Source of the DNA: a virus | DNA: 20,293 nt | Virus record (IMG/VR): IMGVR_UViG_3300020450_000124 | Coordinates: 1-20,293 of that record | Reading direction: 5' to 3' (one strand) | In this document: piece by piece, positions 4,753-11,894 of the stretch | Numbering within the stretch: the stretch's first letter is position 1 | How the letters are laid out: every line of letters begins with the position of its first letter | Made by a program: the position numbers and the translations under genes | Notes under the pieces: generated by a model | Databases searched by the model: none | The model's input: only the letters and a program-made list of their open reading frames with translations | What the model was told of the DNA's origin: nothing

Positions 4753-6797
4753 GACTTGTACTTGACGTAGAAAATACGATAACTAAAAGAGAAAAGAAAA
4801 ACATTCTTGATCCGTTTGAACCTGGTCTTGAACTTGTACAGGTGGGTGTACAAAATGTAGACAGAGTAAACGAGACATATTTGTTTACGCTTAATCATAA
4901 AGAGTCACAAGATGTTGGAGGTTCTAAAACAAAAAGCATTCAAGATATACTAGATAAAACAACCTTATTAATTATGCATAACGCACAGCATGACTTGATG
5001 TGGTTGTGGGAGTCGGGTTTCAAGTATGACGGTGACATCTATGATACGATGTTAGCTGAGTATCTATTACAACGTGGCAAGAAAGAACCTATAAGTCTTG
5101 AGGCTTGTGCTGAACGTAGGAATCTAAACTACCAGAAGCAAGACACTCTCAAAGAGTATTACAAGAAAGGATACAACACCAATGAGATACCTTTACAAGA
5201 GCTTCTTTTTTATCTTAGGAGTGACCTCGACATTACTCGTGAGTTGTTCCTTGCCTTGGAACAAGACTACGCAAAGCCAGAATCAGAGTCCTTACATAGA
5301 GTTAAAGACATTACCTTCCGCACCTGTAAAGCCCTCACCAGAATGTATATGTCAGGAATCCGTGTGGACAGAACCGCCCTTCAGCAAGTCCGAATAGAGT
5401 TTGAGAAAGAGAAAGCTGAGATAGAAGACAGGCTGCAGCGCAAGACTCGTGATCTTATGGGTGACACACCTATCAATCTCAACAGTCCAGAACAAGCATC
5501 TCAAGTTATATTTAGTAGACGTGTGCACAACAAAAAAGAATGGGCTGATCTGTTTGAATACACGAATACAAAACAAGAGTTCAAAGAAGCAGTTGAAGCA
5601 AATAGTTCTATCATTAAAAAGACTAGAGCTTTTACCTGTGCAACATGCGGTGGACGTGGGTATGTGCACAAGAAAAGAAAAGACGGTACGCCTTACAAAA
5701 AAGCAAACAAATGTAAAGACTGTGAAACCCGAGGCTATCAATTAAAAGAAACAAAACAAGTAGCAGGGTTGTGTTTTTCTGCACCAAACAAAAATTGGAT
5801 AAGCGCAAATGGATTCAGTACTAGTAAAGGTAATTTGGAAAGTCTTATTACTACCGCTACGAATAACAATATGCAGCTTGCTCTTAGCTTTCTTACTGAT
5901 CTTAAGCGTTTGTCTGCTATCAGCAGTTACCTTAGCAGTTTCGTGGATGGTATCGAAATACACACCAAACCTAACGGAATCTTACACGTCAGCCTTACCC
6001 AGCACATCACCAGTACAGGTAGATTTTCTGGAAGAAATCCCAACATGCAAAACATGCCTAGAGGAGGAACATTTCCAGTAAAGCGTGTGTTTATATCACG
6101 TTGGGAAGGTGGTCAGATCATGGAATGTGACTTTGCCCAGTTGGAGTTCAGAGTTGCTGCATTTCTTTCACAAGACAGCACAGCCATGCAGGAGATAGAA
6201 ACAGGATTTGATGTGCATTCCTACACGGCACAGGTAATAAGCAATGCAGGACAGCCTACAGAGCGTCAGGCAGCAAAGGAGCATACCTTTGCCCCTCTCT
6301 TTGGCGCTACAGGTTACGGTAGAACTAAAGCTGTAGCTGCTTACTACCAACACTTTACTGATAAGTATAAAGGTGTAGCCAAGTGGCATAAGAATCTAGG
6401 TGATGAAGCCGTGAGGTTTCTAAAAATTACTAATGTGAGTGGTAGACAATACGCATTCCCTGAAGTGACTCGAAGGAGTAATGGTAGTGTGTCACACTTT
6501 ACTATGATAAAGAATTACCCAGTACAAGGATTTGCTACAGGTGATATTGTTCCTGTAGTACTACTAGAGTTTGAGCGATTGCTTGAACCTCTACAATCAT
6601 GCTTAGTCAATACAGTGCATGACTCTATGGTAATAGATGTGCACCCTGACGAAGTACGTAAAGTCTTGACTATCGTTGAGATTATAAACAAGAATCTAAA
6701 CTGTGTCATAAAAGACGCATACGATATAGAAATGAATGTGCCTCTCTTACTTGAAGCCAAGATAGGAGATAATTGGCTTGACACAATAGACGTTTAG
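4749..6797 (+). CDS. polA: Family A DNA polymerase with DnaJ-like zinc insertion
   Basis: This 682-aa replicative polymerase has proofreading. Exonuclease motifs: Asp6/Glu8 (LDVEN), HNAQHD with Asp82, and Tyr155/Asp159 (YLRSD). The exonuclease site therefore looks intact. Residues about 297-329 hold CATCGGRG and CKDCETRG, a DnaJ central-domain-like zinc module (Cys297, 300, 322, 325), which I know from HMO-2011-type phage polymerases. Polymerase motifs: TSTGRFSGRNPNMQNMP, motif A ECDFAQLEFR (Asp461), motif B RQAAKEHTFAPLFG (Arg506, Lys510, Phe514, Phe518) and motif C VHDSM (Asp625). Phe514 aligns with E. coli Phe762. Phe518 replaces the usual Tyr766. Motif C has HDS rather than HDE. It starts by ATGA overlap with the helicase gene. 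Confidence 0.96.
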   Translation: MRLVLDVENTITKREKKNILDPFEPGLELVQVGVQNVDRVNETYLFTLNHKESQDVGGSKTKSIQDILDKTTLLIMHNAQHDLMWLWESGFKYDGDIYDTMLAEYLLQRGKKEPISLEACAERRNLNYQKQDTLKEYYKKGYNTNEIPLQELLFYLRSDLDITRELFLALEQDYAKPESESLHRVKDITFRTCKALTRMYMSGIRVDRTALQQVRIEFEKEKAEIEDRLQRKTRDLMGDTPINLNSPEQASQVIFSRRVHNKKEWADLFEYTNTKQEFKEAVEANSSIIKKTRAFTCATCGGRGYVHKKRKDGTPYKKANKCKDCETRGYQLKETKQVAGLCFSAPNKNWISANGFSTSKGNLESLITTATNNNMQLALSFLTDLKRLSAISSYLSSFVDGIEIHTKPNGILHVSLTQHITSTGRFSGRNPNMQNMPRGGTFPVKRVFISRWEGGQIMECDFAQLEFRVAAFLSQDSTAMQEIETGFDVHSYTAQVISNAGQPTERQAAKEHTFAPLFGATGYGRTKAVAAYYQHFTDKYKGVAKWHKNLGDEAVRFLKITNVSGRQYAFPEVTRRSNGSVSHFTMIKNYPVQGFATGDIVPVVLLEFERLLEPLQSCLVNTVHDSMVIDVHPDEVRKVLTIVEIINKNLNCVIKDAYDIEMNVPLLLEAKIGDNWLDTIDV

Positions 6798-6805
6798 AGT
6801 ATAAC
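6778..6805 (+). promoter_or_regulatory. Candidate sigma70 promoter upstream of SSB-like gene
   Basis: A perfect -35 hexamer TTGACA (6778-6783) is followed after 16 bases by TATAAC (6800-6805), a five-of-six match to the -10 consensus. The -35 lies in the last codons of the polymerase gene, and the -10 in the 41-base gap before the gene at 6839. Transcription would start near 6812, leaving room for the GAAGGAAG SD (6823-6830). This is one of very few true gaps in the rightward block. A host-sigma70 promoter here would give extra expression of the SSB-like gene and the genes after it. Confidence 0.6.
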
Positions 6806-6838
6806 TAACCATCTTTAACTTTGAAGGAAGTGAAAAAA

Positions 6839-7696
6839 ATGAGTACAGAATTAGCAATGCAAAAAGATCTGGGCATGTCTCTCGCAGAAGCGGTAGGCGT
6901 AACAAATTCTGACGGAGTAGAAAGACGAACATCGAACTTAGCTAGACTTAACTTGATGCACAAAGGTATCATGGGTGAGATCGAAGTTGACGGTAAGGCT
7001 ATGAAAACGGAAGTGGTTTCTGCAGGTTCTTATGTCCTTACGCAAAATGACGAAGAAATATTTTTATCAAATCCTACAGTAAGGATCTTTGCTATTCGAC
7101 AGCAATACAAAAAATGGAATAGTGATGAAGACTTCATGATGAAGAGCGTCATGGCTACAGACCTCAAGGGTGACCTTAAAGATAACATGGGTACATTTAA
7201 TTTAGGTAGACCATCAGGCTACATTAAAGATTGGGATTCTGTTCCTGAAAAAACTAAAGAAATAATTAGAAACATTAAAAGAAAGAAAATTATCTTTGGT
7301 ATATTGACCGCCTCAGAGGTTGTTGATGAGCAAGGAAATAAAATAGACGCCATCAAAGATCCTGTCGCTTTCTTTATGGAGATTGCACCTTCAAGTATTA
7401 AACGTCTTGATCTTGCGGTAAACGCTTTATCAAGAAAAAACATCCTGCCCATACAACACACTCTTACCTTTGGGGCAGAGCCAGGTGGAGAAACTTATTA
7501 CGTTATGACGTTTGATGCTAAAGAAAGGGTTGAGCTTGATCATACTGATCAGGAAATACTAAGTAACTTCTTAGAGTACATTACGAATGAAAACGCACAG
7601 ATTTTAGATCAGTGGGAAGAAAAAAATAAAGACTCAGTAACTGAAGAGGAAGCTGCACTAGTTGCTGAATTTGTAAATGTCGAAGAAGAAGATTAA
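6839..7696 (+). CDS. Putative ssDNA-binding protein (285 aa)
   Basis: I take ATG 6839 as start, with GAAGGAAG upstream; a TTG at 6821 would add six residues but overlaps that SD. The protein is soluble, mixed alpha/beta, and ends in a strongly acidic tail (EEEAALVAEFVNVEEED), the type of C terminus used by T7 gp2.5 and other SSBs to bind partners. It has no nuclease or nucleotide-binding motif. It sits directly after the polymerase and before exonuclease and endonuclease I, where podoviruses usually keep their SSB (gp2.5 is 232 aa, this is longer). A strong promoter and good SD suit an abundant protein. The SSB role is inferred from position, tail and composition; a recombination-annealing protein is the main alternative. 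Confidence 0.6.
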   Translation: MSTELAMQKDLGMSLAEAVGVTNSDGVERRTSNLARLNLMHKGIMGEIEVDGKAMKTEVVSAGSYVLTQNDEEIFLSNPTVRIFAIRQQYKKWNSDEDFMMKSVMATDLKGDLKDNMGTFNLGRPSGYIKDWDSVPEKTKEIIRNIKRKKIIFGILTASEVVDEQGNKIDAIKDPVAFFMEIAPSSIKRLDLAVNALSRKNILPIQHTLTFGAEPGGETYYVMTFDAKERVELDHTDQEILSNFLEYITNENAQILDQWEEKNKDSVTEEEAALVAEFVNVEEED

Positions 7697-8466
7697 TGGG
7701 CATAATCAAAGACTTATCGAATACGAGGTATCATTCAATGAGTGGTATCTCCTCTTCGGCAGTCAAGACAGTATATAAAAAATCACTAGCACATTGGAGA
7801 GGACAAAAGCAAAAACAATCCTCAGCTTTTAATTTAGGTAGTGCAGTTCATGCATTACTCTTAGAAGAAGATAAGGACTTAGTTGTAAAGGGTCCAAAAA
7901 CTAAAACATCTAAATCCTTTAAAGAGCTAGAAAAAGAACTACAGGAAGATCAGATTCTTCTTACTGAAGTAGAATACTACATGGCACACAAGATGGCTAA
8001 GTCTGCTTTAGAAAATAACAAATGTGGTAAAGCACTCAGACACAAAGATAGAGTTAACGAAGTTAGTATTTTTGAAAGATGTCCTAGATCAGGACTAGAG
8101 TTAAAGACAAGACCTGACCTCATGATAACCAAAGAGGGTGCAGTCTATGACGTTAAGACAACTATAGACGCTTCTCCTGCAGGTTTTTCTAAAGAGTGTT
8201 TTAAATATGCATACGATATTCAGGCAGCGTTTTACAAATACGTAATAGAATTAGCAGGTATTGAAGTCAAAGAGTTTTCTTTTATAGCTTGTGAAAAATC
8301 CAGTCCTTATGTTTCACACATGCATGTAGTCAGTTCAGACCTCTTGAATAACGCTAAAAATCGTATGCATGATACACTAGATCAAATAGCTTTTGCTGAT
8401 CTTTCTTTAGACTATGGAACAGGGTGGGGTAACTACAGCGTTATTGATTTACCTAAATGGCTGTAA
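7696..8466 (+). CDS. RecE/RecB-family PDDEXK exonuclease
   Basis: This 256-aa protein has the signature layout of phage exodeoxyribonuclease VIII/RecB-like nucleases. His52 lies in NLGSAVHALL, Asp141 in TRPDLMI and Asp152/Lys154 in VYDVKTT. The QxxxY motif follows at Gln176 to Tyr180 (DIQAAFY). These form the metal-dependent 5'-3' exonuclease site. It occupies the place of T7 gene 6 exonuclease, just before endonuclease I, and probably processes ends for recombination and degrades host DNA to nucleotides. The start is fixed by a TAATG junction at 7694-7698. The 3' end overlaps endonuclease I by 10 bases. Cys129, Cys168 and Cys199 are too scattered to make an obvious iron-sulfur cluster. Confidence 0.85.
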   Translation: MGIIKDLSNTRYHSMSGISSSAVKTVYKKSLAHWRGQKQKQSSAFNLGSAVHALLLEEDKDLVVKGPKTKTSKSFKELEKELQEDQILLTEVEYYMAHKMAKSALENNKCGKALRHKDRVNEVSIFERCPRSGLELKTRPDLMITKEGAVYDVKTTIDASPAGFSKECFKYAYDIQAAFYKYVIELAGIEVKEFSFIACEKSSPYVSHMHVVSSDLLNNAKNRMHDTLDQIAFADLSLDYGTGWGNYSVIDLPKWL

Positions 8467-8876
8467 GATACCGTAGTGGTCTAGAAAAAAATATCGCTTC
8501 GTATCTAAAAAAGAAACAAGCAAAAGTTAGATATGAAGTACTCAAGATAGAATGGGAGGATCTACGTTATCGTACTTACACTCCTGATTTTATCTTAGAC
8601 AATGGTATTATAATTGAAGCAAAGGGTATCTTTAGTGTTGCCGATAGGTACAAGCATCGTGAAATACAGAGGCAGCACCCAGAGCTAGACATACGTTTTG
8701 TATTTAGTAATTGTAATTCAAAGCTGTATAAGGGTTCTAAATCTAGATATTATGATTGGTGTGATAAACATAGCTTTAAGTGGGCGCATCGTGTTATACC
8801 TGAAGCGTGGCTGAAAGAAACAGGTAAAGAAATTAAAATTAAACGCATAAAGCTAAAAGCAAAAGGGAAAAGCTAA
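8457..8876 (+). CDS. Endonuclease I (T7 gp3-like Holliday junction resolvase)
   Basis: The 139-aa protein aligns by eye with T7 gp3 along most of its length. Shared segments are FRSGLE/YRSGLE, HTYTPDFLL/RTYTPDFIL, ETKG/EAKG, 'EQHPELDIR/RQHPELDIR' and 'TKLYKGS/SKLYKGS'. The catalytic set Glu10, Asp44, Glu54 and Lys56 matches gp3 Glu20, Asp55, Glu65 and Lys67. It should resolve branched DNA before packaging and help break down host DNA. gp3 is 149 aa; this one is shorter mainly at the N terminus. It starts inside the end of the exonuclease gene (10-base overlap) and ends with a TAATG junction to the next gene. Confidence 0.95.
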   Translation: MAVRYRSGLEKNIASYLKKKQAKVRYEVLKIEWEDLRYRTYTPDFILDNGIIIEAKGIFSVADRYKHREIQRQHPELDIRFVFSNCNSKLYKGSKSRYYDWCDKHSFKWAHRVIPEAWLKETGKEIKIKRIKLKAKGKS

Positions 8877-9214
8877 TGGGCCATGATTTAAGAGACGATG
8901 AAATAGCGATAGTTATAAGTCCTATGGATTATGAAGATCCTGACGAGTGGGGTGGAGACATAAACGTAGGGCTAGTAATCTCTCCTGACAATGAAATACC
9001 TCAAAAAGTTATGACTAGAATTATAAGTATAGCTACAATGATGTCAGCATTTTTAGATGTGGCTACAGATAATCCAGAAATATACGATTTAGTTGAGGAT
9101 CACAGAAATTATTTACTGGGTTTACATAGTGAGGAAGAAGACAAACCTGTTGTAAGTAAAGACGGTAACGTTTATACATTAGATATATGGACAAAGACAA
9201 AGGGGAGCGCATGA
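8876..9214 (+). CDS. Hypothetical acidic protein (112 aa)
   Basis: It begins at the TAATG junction after endonuclease I. The protein is acidic and soluble. The N-terminal half is beta-rich with a repeated 'VISP' (IAIVISPMDYEDPDEWGGDI then VGLVISPDNE). A helical stretch follows (VMTRIISIATMMSAFLDVA), then an acidic region ending in a short strand (GNVYTLDIW). It lies between DNA-processing enzymes and nucleotide-metabolism genes and is coupled to the next gene by an ATGA at 9211. No domain was recognised. Confidence 0.75.
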   Translation: MGHDLRDDEIAIVISPMDYEDPDEWGGDINVGLVISPDNEIPQKVMTRIISIATMMSAFLDVATDNPEIYDLVEDHRNYLLGLHSEEEDKPVVSKDGNVYTLDIWTKTKGSA

Positions 9215-9477
9215 TAGACACAATAACATTAACTAGTGATACAACTTTAGATCACGATCAAGTAAACAATCCAGTGCATTACAATCACAGTGGTATAGAG
9301 TGCATCGAAGCTATAGAAGCAATGACAGAAAATATGTCAGGAGCTACAGCGCCACACGCTGCTAATGTGTTAAAGTATCTTTGGCGGCATGAGTATAAGA
9401 ATGGCTTAGAAGATATAAGAAAAGCAAAGTGGTATCTTGATAGGCTAGAAGAGCGTTACAAGGAGATGCATAAATGA
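9211..9477 (+). CDS. DUF3310 family protein
   Basis: From ATG 9211 (88 aa) this matches the small phage family DUF3310: NPVHYNHSGIECIEAIEAM at residues 20-38, then VLKYLWRHEYKNGLEDIRKA at 53-72 and a KAKWYLDRLEE tail. Members are often fused to or neighbours of nucleotide kinases or MazG, and some are annotated SaV-like. I know of no firm biochemical function. I prefer 9211 to an in-frame ATG at 9187 because AGGGGAG (9201-9207) sits just upstream and 9211 gives an ATGA overlap with the previous stop. It overlaps the MazG start (ATGA at 9474), consistent with a joint role in nucleotide handling. Confidence 0.85.
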   Translation: MIDTITLTSDTTLDHDQVNNPVHYNHSGIECIEAIEAMTENMSGATAPHAANVLKYLWRHEYKNGLEDIRKAKWYLDRLEERYKEMHK

Positions 9478-9830
9478 TAACAGCAGATGATATAAATGCT
9501 TGGAAAGATATGTATGAAATGACATTCGGTGATTATCAGATAGAGGCACGTAAGACTGCCATATATCCTGATGAACACAAAATAGTTTACCCTGCGTTAG
9601 GACTCGCAGGTGAAGCAGGTGAAGTAGCCAACAAAGTAAAGAAGATGTTAAGGGATGGGAAGTTTGACAGGGAAGATGTAGCTGCAGAGGTGGGTGACTG
9701 CCTCTGGTACATCTCAGCTTTATGCCGTGATCTGAACTTTGATATGGGATATATAGCTAGATGTAATTTAGATAAACTTCACAGCCGTATGGAGAGAGGA
9801 ACCATTAAGGGCAGTGGCGATAAAAGATGA
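9474..9830 (+). CDS. mazG: MazG-like nucleotide pyrophosphohydrolase
   Basis: This 118-aa all-alpha NTP-PPase carries the MazG metal-binding pattern. Glu47xxGlu50 lies in GLAGEAGEVANKVKK, and Glu72xxAsp75 in AAEVGDCLWYISAL. The family hydrolyses (d)NTPs to monophosphates. Phage versions have been proposed to alter (p)ppGpp or to clear host-derived nucleotides, and their true substrate is debated. It is a single-domain form. It is coupled on both sides by ATGA overlaps, downstream of DUF3310 and upstream of a small acidic ORF and NrdJ, which makes a nucleotide-pool cassette. Confidence 0.93.
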   Translation: MITADDINAWKDMYEMTFGDYQIEARKTAIYPDEHKIVYPALGLAGEAGEVANKVKKMLRDGKFDREDVAAEVGDCLWYISALCRDLNFDMGYIARCNLDKLHSRMERGTIKGSGDKR

Positions 9831-9988
9831 AGTTCAAAATAATAATGACAATAGAGATAGATGAAAAAGAATACATACTTCCTATTGTTGAAGAAATGCA
9901 CGAGGAGGCTGTTGCTGAATTATTTCACGACATAATCTACGACATAGACAGCGCAGTGATTAAAAAAATAGAGGTGAAAAAAATATGA
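9827..9988 (+). CDS. Small acidic protein between mazG and nrdJ (53 aa)
   Basis: A 53-codon frame runs from ATG 9827 (overlapping the mazG stop as ATGA) to TGA 9986-9988 (overlapping the nrdJ start as ATGA). Couplings at both ends make this a convincing gene despite its size. The product has a beta-like N terminus (KFKIIMTIEIDEKEYILPIV). An acidic helix follows (EEMHEEAVAELFHDIIYDI), then a short basic tail (KKIEVKKI). No family was recognised. Its position suggests an accessory role for MazG or the reductase, but that is only positional. Confidence 0.7.
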   Translation: MKFKIIMTIEIDEKEYILPIVEEMHEEAVAELFHDIIYDIDSAVIKKIEVKKI

Positions 9989-11883
9989 ATAGTAATTACT
10001 TACCAACAGATTATCAAAGTTTTATACACAAATCACGATACTCTAAATACATTGATGGTAAAGGCAGAGAGTCTTGGCCTAAAACAGTCTACAGATATAT
10101 GGAAAATGTAGTTGGTGATAAGATTGATAAACAAACGTATAATGAAATAGAACAAGCAATTATATCGTTAGACATTATGCCTAGCATGAGAGCCATGATG
10201 ACTGCTGGACCTGCTGCAGAACGTGACAACACTGCCATGTATAACTGTAGTTACTTACCTGTAGATGACCCAAAGTCCTTTGATGAAGCTATGCATATTC
10301 TCCTTTGTGGAACTGGTGTCGGATTCAGTGTCGAGAGACAGTTTATTAGCAAGCTCCCCGAAGTGCCTGAACTCTTCGAGAGTGATACTACCATTGTGGT
10401 AAAGGACAGCAAGGAGGGCTGGGCTAAGGCGTTCAGACAATTGTTGGCACTCTTGTGGGCAGGTGAAATTCCACAATGGGATGTTACTAGAGTTCGTCCT
10501 GCAGGTGCAAGACTAAAAACATTTGGCGGTAGAGCTAGTGGACCTGCGCCTTTGGTTGAGTTGTTTAACTTTACAGTTAAGACATTCAGAGATGCTCAAG
10601 GAAGAAAGCTTTCTAGTTTAGAATGTCACGATCTAATGTGCTTCATTGGTCAGATAGTTGTTGTAGGTGGCGTTAGACGTAGTGCCATGATTAGTTTGTC
10701 TAACCTTAGTGATGATAGAATGCGCCACGCTAAGTCAGGACAGTGGTGGAACGAAGCTGGACACAGGGCATTAGCTAATAACAGTGTATCGTATACAGAA
10801 AAGCCAGATTCAGAAACGTTTATGCGTGAGTGGTTGGCATTAGTAGAAAGTAAGTCAGGCGAGAGGGGTATCTTTAATCGTGAAGCATCTAAAAAACAAG
10901 CTGCTAAATTTGAAAGACGTGATCCTAACCATGAGTTCGGAACTAATCCTTGCAGTGAAATTATACTGCGTCCTTACCAGTTCTGCAATCTTACAGAAGT
11001 TGTGGTACGAGCCACGGACACGATTGAAGACCTGGATAAAAAAGTCAGATACGCCACAATACTTGGGACGATCCAAAGCACGTTCACAAAATTCCCATAC
11101 CTCAGAAAAGTCTGGACAAAAAACACAGAAGAAGAAAGACTCTTAGGGGTAAGTTTGACAGGTATTATGGATAACCCTCTTATGACATCAGCTAACAAAG
11201 GATTGGAGAAGACCCTTGAACATTTACGAGAAACTGCTGTTCGTACTAATAGTGACTGTGCTAACCGCCTTGGCATTGCACCAAGTGCAGCAATTACCTG
11301 CGTCAAGCCAAGCGGAACAGTATCACAATTAGTTGACTCAGCATCAGGTATACATGCACGTCATTCACGTTACTACATCAGAACTGTGAGAGGAGATAAC
11401 AATGACCCCTTAACACAGATGATGAAGGATCAAGGTGTACCAAACGCACCTTGTGTTATGAAACCTGACAGCACTACAGTATTTAGTTTCCCAATGAAGT
11501 CACCACAAAAAGCTGTAACTCGAAACGATATGACAGCCATTGAACAATTGGAGACATGGCTAGTTTATCAGAGACACTGGTGTGAACATAAGCCCTCTGT
11601 AACGATAACAGTTCGTGCAGATGAATGGATGGAAGTAGGCGCATTTGTTTATAAACACTTTGATGAAATGTCAGGTGTGTCTTTTTTACCACACTCAGAT
11701 CACTCTTATCAACAAGCTCCTTATCAAGATTGTACAAAAGACGATTACAATAAACTTCTCAAGATTATGCCAGATAGTATTAATTGGTCTAGGCTCAGTG
11801 AGTATGAGCAAGAGGATAATACGATTGCTATGCAGACAATGGCCTGTTCAGGGGAAGTGTGTGAGGTAGTCGATATAGTTTAA
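9985..11883 (+). CDS. nrdJ: Class II (B12-dependent) ribonucleotide reductase
   Basis: This 632-aa monomeric class II enzyme converts ribonucleotides (triphosphates in the best-known relatives) to deoxy forms using adenosylcobalamin. Cys88 (MYNCSYLP) and Cys334 (QFCNLTE) form the active-site redox pair. Cys323 is the thiyl-radical cysteine, with Asn321 and Glu325 in NPCSEI. A C-terminal CSGEVC (Cys621, Cys626) shuttles reducing power. The Cys323-Cys334 spacing of 11 equals Cys408-Cys419 in the Lactobacillus leichmannii enzyme. At 632 versus about 739 aa it is shorter, with losses at the N terminus and between Cys88 and Cys323 where the effector-binding insert lies. No separate small subunit is needed or present. 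The host must supply B12. A GAGGTG SD precedes ATG 9985. Confidence 0.94.
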   Translation: MNSNYLPTDYQSFIHKSRYSKYIDGKGRESWPKTVYRYMENVVGDKIDKQTYNEIEQAIISLDIMPSMRAMMTAGPAAERDNTAMYNCSYLPVDDPKSFDEAMHILLCGTGVGFSVERQFISKLPEVPELFESDTTIVVKDSKEGWAKAFRQLLALLWAGEIPQWDVTRVRPAGARLKTFGGRASGPAPLVELFNFTVKTFRDAQGRKLSSLECHDLMCFIGQIVVVGGVRRSAMISLSNLSDDRMRHAKSGQWWNEAGHRALANNSVSYTEKPDSETFMREWLALVESKSGERGIFNREASKKQAAKFERRDPNHEFGTNPCSEIILRPYQFCNLTEVVVRATDTIEDLDKKVRYATILGTIQSTFTKFPYLRKVWTKNTEEERLLGVSLTGIMDNPLMTSANKGLEKTLEHLRETAVRTNSDCANRLGIAPSAAITCVKPSGTVSQLVDSASGIHARHSRYYIRTVRGDNNDPLTQMMKDQGVPNAPCVMKPDSTTVFSFPMKSPQKAVTRNDMTAIEQLETWLVYQRHWCEHKPSVTITVRADEWMEVGAFVYKHFDEMSGVSFLPHSDHSYQQAPYQDCTKDDYNKLLKIMPDSINWSRLSEYEQEDNTIAMQTMACSGEVCEVVDIV

Positions 11884-11894
11884 GGAAACACTTC

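Noticed and set aside
4653-4898. Leftward 81-aa frame across the helicase/polymerase junction
   Set aside because: It is antisense to two clear coding regions, has no SD or neighbours on that strand, and shows only Lys/Phe/Tyr-rich shadow composition.
5809-6081. Very hydrophobic 90-aa frame inside the polymerase gene, resembling a membrane protein
   Set aside because: It lies over conserved polymerase sequence in the +1 frame, where Ser/Leu/Thr-rich codons readily give hydrophobic residues; no convincing SD was seen.
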